IMG/VR virus record: IMGVR_UViG_3300030104_004631
Location: 24,153-88,152 of that record
Length of the DNA stretch: 64,000 nt
Strand: one strand, 5' to 3'
From: a virus
Part shown: in pieces, positions 19,596 through 29,713 of the stretch
Numbering within the stretch: position 1 is the stretch's first letter
How the letters are laid out: the number at the start of each line of letters is the position of its first letter
Program-made: the position numbers and the translations under genes
The notes under the pieces: model-generated
What the model saw: the letters and a program-made list of their open reading frames with translations, nothing else
Database searches by the model: none
What the model was told of the DNA's origin: nothing

Positions 19596-22500
19596 ATGGC
19601 AAATAGAATTCAATTAAGACGTGGTAATGGGCAAGAATGGCAAAACTCTAACCCTATCCTCGCCCAAGGCGAACTTGGTATCGAACTTGATACAGGTCGT
19701 TTTAAGATAGGTGATGGTGTTACATCATGGAATACCCTTAGGTATGAACGACCGATTGAGTCGACCTCAAACACGGCAAATACGTTAGTTCAGAGAGATA
19801 CTGATGGTAATTTTTCTGCTGCAACCATTACTGCCACAGTCATTGGTAATGCTTCAACCGCATCTAGATTAGCAAGTTCTAGACAGATTCAAATAATTGG
19901 TGACGTTAGTGGTTCTCAAATTTTTGATGGATCCGAAAATATTTCTATTACATCAACTTTAGATCTATTATCTAGTTTACCTCACCATGATAATACGGAA
20001 ACTAGTAGTGGAACATATACAAAAGTTACTGTTGACGCTAAAGGTAGAGTTACTAATGCTTCAAACCCAACAACTCTTGCTGATTATAATTTAAATGGAA
20101 CTGTAGAAGGTTCATCTGCACAAGCATATGATTTAGATTTAGTTGCTGTAGCAGGTCTTACTACTACAGGTTTTATTTCTAGAACTGCTACAAATACAAT
20201 GGCAACCCGTACTATTACGGGAACTGCAGGTAAAATTAATGTAAACAATGGTGGTGGTCTTGCTGGTAATCCCACTTTAGATCTTGCAACTACTACAGTA
20301 GTTGATGGTGATTACAACACTGAATCACTAACATCAGTATCTGGTGTTGGTAGTAATAGCGAACCTTTTGGAACTGAAACTGTAAACGCAGTTAAGTTTT
20401 CAGTTGATGATAGAGGTCGTTTAACATCTGCAACAAATGTACCTATCGCTACTGCTACACAAGGTACAACAGCACTTGCTTATAACGCAGGAACTACTTA
20501 TGTTCGTGGTAATCAAATCACTAACGCATCGAAACTATATCAAGCAATAGCAGGTATTGCTGCTGGTGCTGGTGCTCCAACTCATTCAGATACAAGTGAT
20601 GCTGGATCGTGGAGACATCTTGGTGCTGCAACATCACCACAAAAAGGACTTGCTTCATTTGATCAAGAAGATTTTGCTGTAACTGCAGCAGGTCATGTTA
20701 CAATGGCTCTTGGTTCTATTGATAATGATCAATTACAGAACAGTAGAATATCCTTTGCTGATGGAAATGCTGTAGAGCATTTTGATCTAGATCAAGAACT
20801 AACTGCGACTACGGGATATAGAGGTTTAAATAAATTAAATTATATAAAGGTTAATGACACTTCAGGTAATCTTCTGTTTGGTGCTAATAACACTGGCGAT
20901 AGTAGTGCTGGTGAGATCGATGTCAATGTAAGATCATACTTTAGTGATCCAGATATTACTTTGGATGGTGCTGTTGCACAAACTTTAGACAAGACTGGAG
21001 ATGGTAATTTAACATTCCAGACTACACAGGACTCAACATCTGCTAGAACATTAAGTATTTTAGCAACTAATGCTGGTACTGGTACTAGTGGTGTTGTTGT
21101 AACTGCAGAAAATGCTGTTACAATCACTGCATCAGATGCTGCTGGTAAAGTACAAGTAGAAGACACATATTTCCAAGGAGATTATATTGCTTCTTCTGCT
21201 GCTACTATGATCCTAGATCCTGGTGATGATAGGGCAGTAAGTGGTAAAGTTCAGATAATGGGGGATTTACAGGTAGATGGAACGACTACAACAATTAATT
21301 CAACAATCACTACGTTGGATGATCCTATTATCACTCTTGGTGGTGATACTGCTCCAGGTTCAGATGACAACAAGGACAGAGGAGTTGAATTCAGATATTA
21401 TGACGCTTCGGCAAAGGTTGGATTCTTTGGTTACGACGATTCAGCCGCAGATCTTGGAGGGCATACAGGAGCGTTTACATTCCTCTACGATGCCACAAAT
21501 ACCTCCGAAGTATTCGCTGGAACAGATGCAGGGATCATCGCTGGTAATTTAAAACTTACAACCAATACTAACTCAACATCTAATACTACTGGAGACTTGG
21601 TAGTTGCTGGTGGTGTTGGAATTGGTGATGATGTTAATATTGGTGGACTATTAGATGTAGACGGTACATTCCGTGCTAATAGTACATCTAGATTTGATGA
21701 TAATATTGTATTCCAAGGTGCTTCTAAGACACTTGAATTGAAGAATGGTAGTGGTACAACTAAGACTACACTTCATACAACTACAGGTAATGCAGAATTT
21801 GGTGGTATTGTAACTACTACTGGTGCTATTGATGCTAATTCTACTTTGAACGTAGCAAACGAAGTTTATCTAGAAAGTACAAATGAACCTGATATTCTAT
21901 CTGGTGCTCCTCACTCAATTCAGAATGCCGACTACGGTGCTTTCAGATGTGATGGTGGTGGATACTTTGATAAGGCGGTATTGTTTAACGGTGACATCTT
22001 CCTGAATGGTGACTTTAACCAGCAAGAAGACGCAACTGAGAATTACGGTTTAAGGAACTATCTATCTGTACGATATAAAATGCGTGCAGGTTCTGTTGGT
22101 GTATATACTCCAAGTTATTCAAACCATAACACTTCTAACTTAAGAGTCTTTGGTGGTGCTGGTGTTAACACAACACTACACGTTGGTGCTACTGGAGTAG
22201 GACAAGGTTTATTTGTTGGTAAGAAAAACTCTGGAGACACAGTTAAGTTTAGTGTTGATGGTCCTTCTGGTAACGTTGATACTTCAGGTACTTTAGTTGT
22301 TGCAGGTCAGACAACTATTAATGATACACTCATTATCAATGCTGCTAATGAAGAGTTTGCTATTCAAAATGGTTCTGGTACTGATAAGTTTACAGTTGAT
22401 ACGGATAATGGTAATACAGTAATTCAAGGTACCGTTAATATTGAAGGTGTTACCGATATTGATAATGACTTTGCAGTTAGATCAGGAACTACTGATAAGT

Positions 22501-25500
22501 TCTTCGTTGCTTCAGCATCAGGTAATACTAATATTGAAGGAACTTTAACTGCTGATGGTCACACTGAATTAAACTCAACACTTAATGTTGATAATAATAC
22601 AACTCTTGGTGGTACACTTGTAGTCACAAACAACTCTGAGTTCAATGGAACTGTAGATGTTGATGCAGACTTTGCAGTTAGATCTGGTACAACAGATAAA
22701 GCAACAATCGCATCTTCCTCAGGTAATATAGCAACTGACGGAACTCTAGTTGTTGCGGGTCAAACAACTATTAATGATTCTCTAATCGTTCAAAGTGATA
22801 ATGAAGTAGTTAATATTAATAATGGTTCTGGTACAACTAAGTTTAGTATCGATACTGATAACGGTAATACAAACATCATTGGTACTGTTACTATTGGTGA
22901 TGCAACACAGATTAATGATACCTTAGGTGTTTCAGGTGTTACCACAATTACTAGAAATACTCAACAAACTCTATCTGGTTCTTATGCTGCTGATGGTGCA
23001 TTCCAACTAACTGGTGGTGCTGCTATTGGTAAGAACGTTGCTATTGGTGAAGGATTAAGAGTTTATGGTGGAACTGAATTAACTGGTGCTTTAGATCTTA
23101 ATAGTAGTGCAGATATATCTGGTGCTTTGGTATGTAATGATAATGTGAACATCAAAGCAGACAATAAGATGTTTACTATTGAAACTGCTGGTGGTGATGA
23201 TAAATTTACAGTTGATACCGATAATGGTAATACTGATATTCGTGGAACATTAGATGTTGGTGGTGATGTAACTGCTGAATCTAACCTCACAATTACGGGG
23301 AATCTTACTGTCAATGGAACAACAACTACTGTCAATTCTACGGTTACAACTCTCGATGACCCTATCATTACTGTGGGTGGTGACACAGCACCAGCGTCTA
23401 ACGACGGTAAGGATCGTGGTGTTGAGTTCCGTTATTATGACGGCTCTGCGAAAATTGGGTTCTTCGGATATGACAGATCCTCCTCACAATTCGCATTCCT
23501 AACAAGTGCAACTAATACTGCAGAGGTTCTTGCTGGTACAGATGGTGCTCTTCGTGCTGGCAGTTTAAATCTTACTGCTGCTGGTACTGCACTTGATGTA
23601 GATAATGATGCCAACATCGATGGTGCTTTAACTGTTGATGGTCAAATTGTTTCTAATAAATCAAGTGGTGCTCCATTCTCTATCGCTTCAACTACTAAGG
23701 TTGCTAACCTGAACGTTGACTTGTTGGATGGTATGACAACTGCAAGTGCTAATACAGCATCTACAGTTGTTAATCGTGATGGATCTGGAGACTTTGCTGC
23801 TAATCAAATCACTGCTGCTAGTGCTGCTGGTGCTGGTGCTGGATTCTTAGGTAACGCAACCACTGCTGACGCATGGAAGACTGCTAGAACATTCACTATT
23901 GACGGTGTTGTATCTGGTTCTGTATCTGTAGATGGTAGTGCTGCTCCAACAATTACAACAACATATGTTGATGCTGACATTACTGCTTTAGCAGCGATGA
24001 GTGGTACAGGATACGTTGTAAGAACTGCTGCAAATACTTACGCACAAAGAACACTTGCTGTAACAGCATCATCTGGTATTACACTTACTAACCCTGATGG
24101 TGTTTCTGGTAATACAACAATTAACGTTGCATCTTCAGATACAAACGCTGCAAACAACTTAGTATTACGTGACGGATCTGGTGACTTTGCTGCTAATGAG
24201 ATTACTTCAGACTTAGTTGGTAATCTTACAGGTGCTACTTCTACTGCTAAGGATCTTAATCCTGCTGCAGATAGTACATACGATCTTGGTACATCTTCTG
24301 TTAGATGGCAAGGAATCTTTGCAGATGCTGCAAATATAACTGCTATTACAGGAACCTTAACTGGTACAGTATCTAGTCTTGCTAACCATGACACTGCTGA
24401 CCTTGCTGAAGGCACTAATCTTTATTATACAGATGAGCGTGTTGATGATAGAGTTAATGCTCTTATAGTTGCTGGTACAGGTATTACTAAGGTTTATGAC
24501 GATGCTGCAGGAACTTATACACTTACAGTCACACAGGCAGATGTTAATACAGATAACATAACAGAAGGTTCAACTAATCTCTTTACAACTGCTGCAAGAA
24601 CTAGAACACACTTTACTTATGGAACTGGTATTACTCACTCTAGTGGCACTCTTTCTGTTACTCAGTCTGATATCGATACTGATAACGTTACTGAAGGTTC
24701 TACTAACCTCTTTACTACTGCTGCTAGGACACGTACTCACTTCACCTATGGTACAGGTATTACTCATAGTTCTGGTACTCTATCTGTTACTCAAGCGGAT
24801 ATAAACACTGATAATGTAACAGAGGGATCAACTAATCTCTTTACAACTGCTGCTAGAACTAGAACTCACTTTACATATGGTACTGGTATTACACACAGTT
24901 CTGGAACTCTATCTGTAACACAGGCAGATATTGACACTGACAATGTAACTGAAGGATCAACAAATCTATTCACTACTGCTGCTAGAACTAGAGGTCACAT
25001 CTCTGTTACTGGAGACCTAGCATACAACAGTGGCACAGGTGTTATCTCCTTTACTGAGAGGACTGATGCTGAGGTGAATACTCTTGCAGACGCAAGAGTT
25101 GCTGCTGCAACTGGTGCAAACCTTGATCTATCCAGTAAGTCTACAACTAACCTTTCTGAGGGAACTAATCAATATTATACAGAAGCAAGAGTACAAGCAA
25201 AACTTGATAATGCATTTGAGCAATTGAGTGCTATGCTTAATAACCTTGCAACTTCAACTACACTTACACTAGCACTTAGTGGAGACCCAACACCAGGTGC
25301 AGTTGTCACAACAGGAGTTAGTGTTGGTGGTGGCGGTGGATTTACTGCTGGAACTGGTGTAGCAACCAGTGGTGGTACAGGTTCTTCCTTGACAGTTGAT
25401 ACTACTGTTGTTGGTGGTGCTATTACTGCTGCTACAGTAAACGCAGGTGGTTCTGGATATCTAATTTCAGATACTGTCACAGTAACCAACCCCAATGCAG

Positions 25501-26213
25501 GTAAGGTTCTTACATTAAACTTAGCAACATTATCTGGTGGAACAGGTTACTCATCTGCAACTGGAGTCGCAGTTACTGGAGGATCTGGTTCTTCTATGAC
25601 TGCTGACATTACAGCATCTGCAGGTGCTATCACTAACGTAACAGTAAATGCTGGTGGAACTGGTTTCGCTGCAGGTGAGACCATAACTATTACCAATGCT
25701 AACGCATCTGGTATTAAGACTACAGGAAACGTTAGTGCTGCTGATGCATCAAGGACTGCTGGTACATATACAATCGGTGCTTCTGATTATGGTACAGGTG
25801 GATCTGGTAATTCTGCAACATTTAGTATTGTAGTTGATGGTAGCGGTGCTGCAACAATCACTGTTACTGATGACGGTACAGGATTTGTTGTTGATGAAAC
25901 AATCACAGTTGCTGATGCACAACTTGGTGGTGGTGGCGGTGCTGCTCTCACCTTTGATGCTACAGCAATTCATGGTAATGGAGCAACAGTTAATATCGCT
26001 ACTGTTGCAACAAACGCAACATTAACTCTTACTGACATCACAACGATGGAAGTTGGAGCAACTGTTACAGGTGCTACTTCTGGCACCACAGGTGTTGTTA
26101 CTGCTCTCGGCACTAACGCAATCACCGTTGATAATGTAGATGGATTCTTTAAGAAAGGAGAAGTCGTCAGTGCAAATGATGTTACTACATTAACTATATC
26201 TTCATTCTCTTGA
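19596..26213 (+). CDS. Giant repeat-rich tail fibre protein
   Basis: 2,205 residues. Residues 1-50 ('IQLRRGNGQEWQNSNPILAQ', then 'GELGIELDTGRFKIGDG') resemble the N-terminal fold of Mtd-type phage receptor-binding proteins and many fibre N-termini. The body is built of repeats: a ~90-residue cassette present twice (21279-21560, 23316-23576), many 'DTDNGNTxIxGT' units between about 22200 and 23270, and a 43-residue tandem repeat at 24549-24994. The last ~300 residues are Gly-rich beta modules, one shared with the giant baseplate protein. Adsorption to the cell is the likely role. The gene has its own terminator-promoter boundary upstream, and gp13 follows 6 nt later. Confidence 0.75.
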   Translation: MANRIQLRRGNGQEWQNSNPILAQGELGIELDTGRFKIGDGVTSWNTLRYERPIESTSNTANTLVQRDTDGNFSAATITATVIGNASTASRLASSRQIQIIGDVSGSQIFDGSENISITSTLDLLSSLPHHDNTETSSGTYTKVTVDAKGRVTNASNPTTLADYNLNGTVEGSSAQAYDLDLVAVAGLTTTGFISRTATNTMATRTITGTAGKINVNNGGGLAGNPTLDLATTTVVDGDYNTESLTSVSGVGSNSEPFGTETVNAVKFSVDDRGRLTSATNVPIATATQGTTALAYNAGTTYVRGNQITNASKLYQAIAGIAAGAGAPTHSDTSDAGSWRHLGAATSPQKGLASFDQEDFAVTAAGHVTMALGSIDNDQLQNSRISFADGNAVEHFDLDQELTATTGYRGLNKLNYIKVNDTSGNLLFGANNTGDSSAGEIDVNVRSYFSDPDITLDGAVAQTLDKTGDGNLTFQTTQDSTSARTLSILATNAGTGTSGVVVTAENAVTITASDAAGKVQVEDTYFQGDYIASSAATMILDPGDDRAVSGKVQIMGDLQVDGTTTTINSTITTLDDPIITLGGDTAPGSDDNKDRGVEFRYYDASAKVGFFGYDDSAADLGGHTGAFTFLYDATNTSEVFAGTDAGIIAGNLKLTTNTNSTSNTTGDLVVAGGVGIGDDVNIGGLLDVDGTFRANSTSRFDDNIVFQGASKTLELKNGSGTTKTTLHTTTGNAEFGGIVTTTGAIDANSTLNVANEVYLESTNEPDILSGAPHSIQNADYGAFRCDGGGYFDKAVLFNGDIFLNGDFNQQEDATENYGLRNYLSVRYKMRAGSVGVYTPSYSNHNTSNLRVFGGAGVNTTLHVGATGVGQGLFVGKKNSGDTVKFSVDGPSGNVDTSGTLVVAGQTTINDTLIINAANEEFAIQNGSGTDKFTVDTDNGNTVIQGTVNIEGVTDIDNDFAVRSGTTDKFFVASASGNTNIEGTLTADGHTELNSTLNVDNNTTLGGTLVVTNNSEFNGTVDVDADFAVRSGTTDKATIASSSGNIATDGTLVVAGQTTINDSLIVQSDNEVVNINNGSGTTKFSIDTDNGNTNIIGTVTIGDATQINDTLGVSGVTTITRNTQQTLSGSYAADGAFQLTGGAAIGKNVAIGEGLRVYGGTELTGALDLNSSADISGALVCNDNVNIKADNKMFTIETAGGDDKFTVDTDNGNTDIRGTLDVGGDVTAESNLTITGNLTVNGTTTTVNSTVTTLDDPIITVGGDTAPASNDGKDRGVEFRYYDGSAKIGFFGYDRSSSQFAFLTSATNTAEVLAGTDGALRAGSLNLTAAGTALDVDNDANIDGALTVDGQIVSNKSSGAPFSIASTTKVANLNVDLLDGMTTASANTASTVVNRDGSGDFAANQITAASAAGAGAGFLGNATTADAWKTARTFTIDGVVSGSVSVDGSAAPTITTTYVDADITALAAMSGTGYVVRTAANTYAQRTLAVTASSGITLTNPDGVSGNTTINVASSDTNAANNLVLRDGSGDFAANEITSDLVGNLTGATSTAKDLNPAADSTYDLGTSSVRWQGIFADAANITAITGTLTGTVSSLANHDTADLAEGTNLYYTDERVDDRVNALIVAGTGITKVYDDAAGTYTLTVTQADVNTDNITEGSTNLFTTAARTRTHFTYGTGITHSSGTLSVTQSDIDTDNVTEGSTNLFTTAARTRTHFTYGTGITHSSGTLSVTQADINTDNVTEGSTNLFTTAARTRTHFTYGTGITHSSGTLSVTQADIDTDNVTEGSTNLFTTAARTRGHISVTGDLAYNSGTGVISFTERTDAEVNTLADARVAAATGANLDLSSKSTTNLSEGTNQYYTEARVQAKLDNAFEQLSAMLNNLATSTTLTLALSGDPTPGAVVTTGVSVGGGGGFTAGTGVATSGGTGSSLTVDTTVVGGAITAATVNAGGSGYLISDTVTVTNPNAGKVLTLNLATLSGGTGYSSATGVAVTGGSGSSMTADITASAGAITNVTVNAGGTGFAAGETITITNANASGIKTTGNVSAADASRTAGTYTIGASDYGTGGSGNSATFSIVVDGSGAATITVTDDGTGFVVDETITVADAQLGGGGGAALTFDATAIHGNGATVNIATVATNATLTLTDITTMEVGATVTGATSGTTGVVTALGTNAITVDNVDGFFKKGEVVSANDVTTLTISSFS
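21279..21560 (+). repeat. Fibre cassette, copy 1
   Basis: This encodes 'INSTITTLDDPIITLGGDTA', then 'KDRGVEFRYYD' and 'GFFGYDD'. The same cassette recurs at 23316-23576 with a deletion of about seven codons in the GFFGYD...FxFL segment. The copies are ~2 kb apart within one gene. Confidence 0.8.
23316..23576 (+). repeat. Fibre cassette, copy 2
   Basis: Second copy of the cassette at 21279-21560: 'VNSTVTTLDDPIITVGGDTA', 'KDRGVEFRYYDGSAKIGFFG'. Substitutions are mostly conservative. Confidence 0.8.
24549..24994 (+). repeat. 129-nt (43-residue) tandem repeat in fibre gene
   Basis: Units begin at 24549, 24678, 24807 and 24936 (exactly 129 nt apart); the fourth is partial. Each encodes 'TEGSTNLFTTAARTRTHFTY' followed by 'GTGITHSSGTLSVTQ'. 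The proteins are nearly identical while many third codon positions differ between copies. Confidence 0.9.
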
Positions 26214-26219
26214 TAACCC

Positions 26220-27026
26220 ATGTCAGCAACTAGACCCGCAACTAAAACCGAACTAAGAGATTATGCTCTTCGTCGTTTGGGATATCCAACGATTGACATC
26301 AACGTTGCTACAACGCAACTCGATGATCTAATTGAAGAAGCAATTGACTACTACCAAGAGTATCATTATAATGGTAGTTACAAAACTTTTATTAAAATAG
26401 AAGTTACTGATGCTATTAAGACCGCTGCACAAGCATCTGCTCAAATTGGTTCTACTGCTTGGTATGAAGGAACTGAGTATGTTGATCTACCTCCTGGTGT
26501 ATTGAGTGTTAATAAGGTTTATAGTCAAATTGGTGCTTCTAGTATTGTTCCTGGAAATATTTTTAATATTAAATATCAAATTTTCTTGAATGATATTTAC
26601 TCAATGACTCATGGTCAAATCCTTCATTATTATATGACTTCTCAATATCTTGAGACTTTGGATTGGATTACCAATAGTAGTAATAGTCGTAGGACTAGAT
26701 TCAATGAACTGCAAGGAAGATTGTATCTTGATTTTGATTGGGAAGAACTACAAGCTGGTGATTTTATTTTAGTTGAAACAATGATGCGTCAAGATCCTGA
26801 AACTTACACTGCGATGTATAATGACAACTGGTTGAAAGATTATGTTGAGTCATTATTCCAACAACAGTGGGGTCGTAATTTAAGTAAGTATGATGGTATT
26901 CAAATGTTAGGTGGTGTTACACTTAATGGTCGTCAAATACTTGAGGATGCGAGTACCTTTAAGAAAGATCTTGAAACTACTCTTCGTGAGACATATGAAC
27001 TTCCACCTTTGGATTTGGTAGGTTAA
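26220..27026 (+). CDS. gp13: Neck protein gp13
   Basis: 268 residues (T4 gp13: 309). The N-terminal 'TELRDYALRRLGYPTIDINV' and 'QLDDLIEEAIDYYQEYHYNG' segments are characteristic of cyanophage gp13, which with gp14 closes the head after packaging and forms the head-tail connector. It starts 6 nt after the fibre stop and begins the block gp13-gp14-gp15-gp16 with 1-4 nt spacing or overlap. Gene order supports the assignment. Confidence 0.85.
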   Translation: MSATRPATKTELRDYALRRLGYPTIDINVATTQLDDLIEEAIDYYQEYHYNGSYKTFIKIEVTDAIKTAAQASAQIGSTAWYEGTEYVDLPPGVLSVNKVYSQIGASSIVPGNIFNIKYQIFLNDIYSMTHGQILHYYMTSQYLETLDWITNSSNSRRTRFNELQGRLYLDFDWEELQAGDFILVETMMRQDPETYTAMYNDNWLKDYVESLFQQQWGRNLSKYDGIQMLGGVTLNGRQILEDASTFKKDLETTLRETYELPPLDLVG

Positions 27027-27027
27027 T

Positions 27028-27954
27028 ATGGCATTTTCCAATTCTCCAGCGTCAGATTTTGTTTTTAGAGATCATACAAATCTTCTAAAAGCAAATGGTT
27101 CTGCTCAAGAACAAACTTTTATAGAAAATTTAATTGTAGAGAGTATTGAAATCTACGGTCAAGATATCTACTACATGCCTAGAACCTATGTCAACAGAGA
27201 CACTATTTTAGGTGAAGTTGAAAATAGTAGATTTACACAAGCATTACAAGTTAGAGCGTATGTTAATAACGTAGAGGGATGGGAAGGACAAGGAGAATTG
27301 TTAAGTAAGTTTGGTGTTCGTATTGAAGACAAAACAACTTTTGTTTTTTCTAGAGAAAAGTTTACATCTGCTGTAGATGATAATGCAGTATTGAATGTTG
27401 AGGGTCGTCCTAATGAAGGAGATTTAATTTGGTTTCCTGCTACTAAACATTTATTTGAGATTCAGTTTGTTGAGGCAGAAAGACCATTCTACCAGTTAGG
27501 AAAAGGTTTTGTTTGGGAATGTCAGTGTGAACTCTTCCAGTATGCAGACGAGGCACTCGATACTGGAGTTGCAGAGATTGATGGTATTGAAGCAGCATTT
27601 GCTAATGCTATTACAGTCAACTTTGCTGCTGGTGGTTCTGGTACGTTTACAGTTGGTGAGGTAGTTGCTGGTGGTACATCTAATGTAACTGCTGAAGTTA
27701 AAGCATGGAATGCTACTGACAGACAACTACAAGTGTACAATAGGTCTGGTATCTTTACTATTCCAGAAACTGTAACTGGACAAACTTCTGGTGCTGCTTG
27801 GACATCTGCATCCTATAATACACTAAATAACGTTAATACCGCTGACAGCATTGATACCAACTTTGGTTTTGAGACTGCTGATGACGATATCATAGATTTT
27901 ACAGAAGGTAATCCCTTCGGTTCAATTGGTTCCACTACTGACACTACAATCTGA
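27028..27954 (+). CDS. gp14: Neck protein gp14 with C-terminal beta module
   Basis: 308 residues against 256 in T4. The N-terminal ~170 residues ('ENLIVESIEIYGQDIYYMPR', then 'GVRIEDKTTFVFSREKF') match cyanophage gp14, partner of gp13 in the neck. The excess is a module at residues about 204-262 ('FTVGEVVAGGTSNVTAEVKAWN' type, ending in 'GQTSGA') that also occurs in gp8, gp18, the giant baseplate protein and the fibre. The stop overlaps the gp15 start (TGATG). Confidence 0.85.
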   Translation: MAFSNSPASDFVFRDHTNLLKANGSAQEQTFIENLIVESIEIYGQDIYYMPRTYVNRDTILGEVENSRFTQALQVRAYVNNVEGWEGQGELLSKFGVRIEDKTTFVFSREKFTSAVDDNAVLNVEGRPNEGDLIWFPATKHLFEIQFVEAERPFYQLGKGFVWECQCELFQYADEALDTGVAEIDGIEAAFANAITVNFAAGGSGTFTVGEVVAGGTSNVTAEVKAWNATDRQLQVYNRSGIFTIPETVTGQTSGAAWTSASYNTLNNVNTADSIDTNFGFETADDDIIDFTEGNPFGSIGSTTDTTI

Positions 27955-28742
27955 TGTTAGGTACATATTCATATCACGAAATTTTTAGACGAACTGTTGT
28001 AGCGTTTGGTACGTTGTTTAACAACATTGAACTTCGTCGTTCAACCGAGGTACAGAAAGTTCCTTTGGCTTATGGTCCAAAGCAAAAATTCTTAGCACGA
28101 TTAGATCAAGTTCCTGATCCTACTAACAAAAGAGTTCAAATTACATTACCTAGAATCTCTTTCGAGATTAATGGTATTCAATATGATTCTTCAAGAAAGG
28201 TATCACCCACTCAAAAAATTAAATTTCCTAAAGATGGTGACGAGAATAAGACAGCATATATGCCTGTTCCTTATAATCTCTCATTTGAATTAGCAATCAT
28301 TTCTAAGAATCAGGAAGATGGTCTTCAGATTCTTGAACAAATTCTTCCATTTTTTCAACCACATTTTAATCTGGCAGTTAAGTTAGTTCCTGATGTAAAT
28401 GAAACAAAGGATGTTCCTGTTGTTTTAAACAGTGTTGACTATGAAGATGATTATGAAAACAACTTTCAGACTCGTAGAGCAATCATTTACACTTTACAAT
28501 TTACTGTAAAAACTTATCTATACGGTCCTGTTACTGATACCAAGACTATCAAAAAAGTTATTACAGATTACTATACCGATACAAATACAACTTCTGCACC
28601 AAGAGAAGTTCGGTATACAATTCAACCAAATCCTATTACAGCAGATGCTGATGATGATTTTGGATTCGGTATTGTTGACGAAGACTTTACCGATATGAAG
28701 AAACGTAATCCTACAAGTGGATCTGACGAGACAATAACATGA
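27954..28742 (+). CDS. gp15: Tail sheath stabiliser and completion protein gp15
   Basis: 262 residues (T4: 272). 'MLGTYSYHEIFRRTVVAFGT' and 'LPRISFEINGIQYDSSRK' are typical of gp15, the terminator that caps the tail and joins it to the neck. It overlaps gp14 by 1 nt and gp16 by 4 nt (ATGA), in T4 order. Confidence 0.87.
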   Translation: MLGTYSYHEIFRRTVVAFGTLFNNIELRRSTEVQKVPLAYGPKQKFLARLDQVPDPTNKRVQITLPRISFEINGIQYDSSRKVSPTQKIKFPKDGDENKTAYMPVPYNLSFELAIISKNQEDGLQILEQILPFFQPHFNLAVKLVPDVNETKDVPVVLNSVDYEDDYENNFQTRRAIIYTLQFTVKTYLYGPVTDTKTIKKVITDYYTDTNTTSAPREVRYTIQPNPITADADDDFGFGIVDEDFTDMKKRNPTSGSDETIT

Positions 28743-29170
28743 CGAATCCTTTTGATGGTCTCGATACTGCCTTTGGAGCAGAACCTTCTGAACTTCAGAA
28801 GCATGTTGAGAAGGTGAAACCCCAATTAAAAAAATCTGAAGAAGGTGATGTCAAGCAAGATTATGAGACTTCTCGTGCTGCATTACATATGTTAGTGATG
28901 AAAGGACAGGAGGCAGTAGATGGAATTCTTGACGTTGCGAGAGCAAGCGATCATCCTAGAGCTTATGAGGTTGCTGCGACAACGATTAAAAGTGTAGCAG
29001 ATACTGCTGACAAACTCATTGACTTACAAAAGAAAATGAAGGAGTTAGATGCTGAAGATAAAAAATCAGGACCATCGACTGTTAATAACACAATGTTCGT
29101 TGGTAGCACTGCTGATCTCCAAAAAATGTTAAAGAAACAAAAGGAGATAAATAATACTGACACGAAATAA
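28739..29170 (+). CDS. gp16: Terminase small subunit gp16
   Basis: 143 residues (T4: 164). The central helical region ('DYETSRAALHMLVMKGQEAV', then 'AADTADKLIDLQKKMKEL'-like) fits the coiled-coil oligomerisation core of gp16, which regulates the large terminase and DNA recognition. It overlaps gp15 by 4 nt. The large subunit gene is not adjacent as in T4 but about 8.2 kb downstream. Confidence 0.82.
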   Translation: MTNPFDGLDTAFGAEPSELQKHVEKVKPQLKKSEEGDVKQDYETSRAALHMLVMKGQEAVDGILDVARASDHPRAYEVAATTIKSVADTADKLIDLQKKMKELDAEDKKSGPSTVNNTMFVGSTADLQKMLKKQKEINNTDTK

Positions 29171-29176
29171 CAAGAC

Positions 29177-29713
29177 ATGACAGTTCTTAATGTATTAAGT
29201 ACCAATTCAGTAGCCGCTGGTGCGACTGAATATCAAACAGTACAAACAGGATATTATAGAGTTGGTTCTACAGCAGGTGCTGCTACTGTTTCTTTTAACG
29301 GTGGTGCGGCAATAACTCTAGTACAAAATGAATTCATTCTTATCAAGGGTGGCAAACCTGGTCAAGCAAAAATAGTTAAAGCAGTTGATGATTCTACTGC
29401 TGATTACTTTGTTGGTGAGCATCTTCAAGATACATCTGCAAATCATCCATTCTCTGTGGGAGATTTTATTGCGATTGTAGATGACTCTACTGATCCAGGA
29501 ATTGATAGTAACTTCCTTTCTGCTGGCACTGCTGGTAAAAAAATTACTGCAATTTCAACTAGTAACTTATTAACTACTGACGTAGATTCTTCTTCAGCAA
29601 GTGCTGATTACACTTGGTCATCTGGTCCTAAGGCAAGAATTTTACGTGCTGTTAAGATAACAGCTGCCACTAGTGCAGTTATTGTTGAAGAAGTACAAGT
29701 AGTAGGCGGTTAA
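29177..29713 (+). CDS. Conserved hypothetical, probable virion protein
   Basis: 178 residues, Ala/Gly/Ser/Thr rich and probably all beta ('TGYYRVGSTAGAATVSFNGG', 'FILIKGGKPGQAKIVKAV'). There is no signal peptide or membrane segment. It starts 6 nt after gp16 and ends directly at the next ATG. I recall similar proteins at this place in cyanophage genomes annotated as structural, but I cannot name a function. Confidence 0.6.
   Translation: MTVLNVLSTNSVAAGATEYQTVQTGYYRVGSTAGAATVSFNGGAAITLVQNEFILIKGGKPGQAKIVKAVDDSTADYFVGEHLQDTSANHPFSVGDFIAIVDDSTDPGIDSNFLSAGTAGKKITAISTSNLLTTDVDSSSASADYTWSSGPKARILRAVKITAATSAVIVEEVQVVGG

Noticed and set aside
24549-24994. Tandem repeat as a CRISPR-like array
   Set aside because: Units are contiguous 129-nt coding repeats without spacers.
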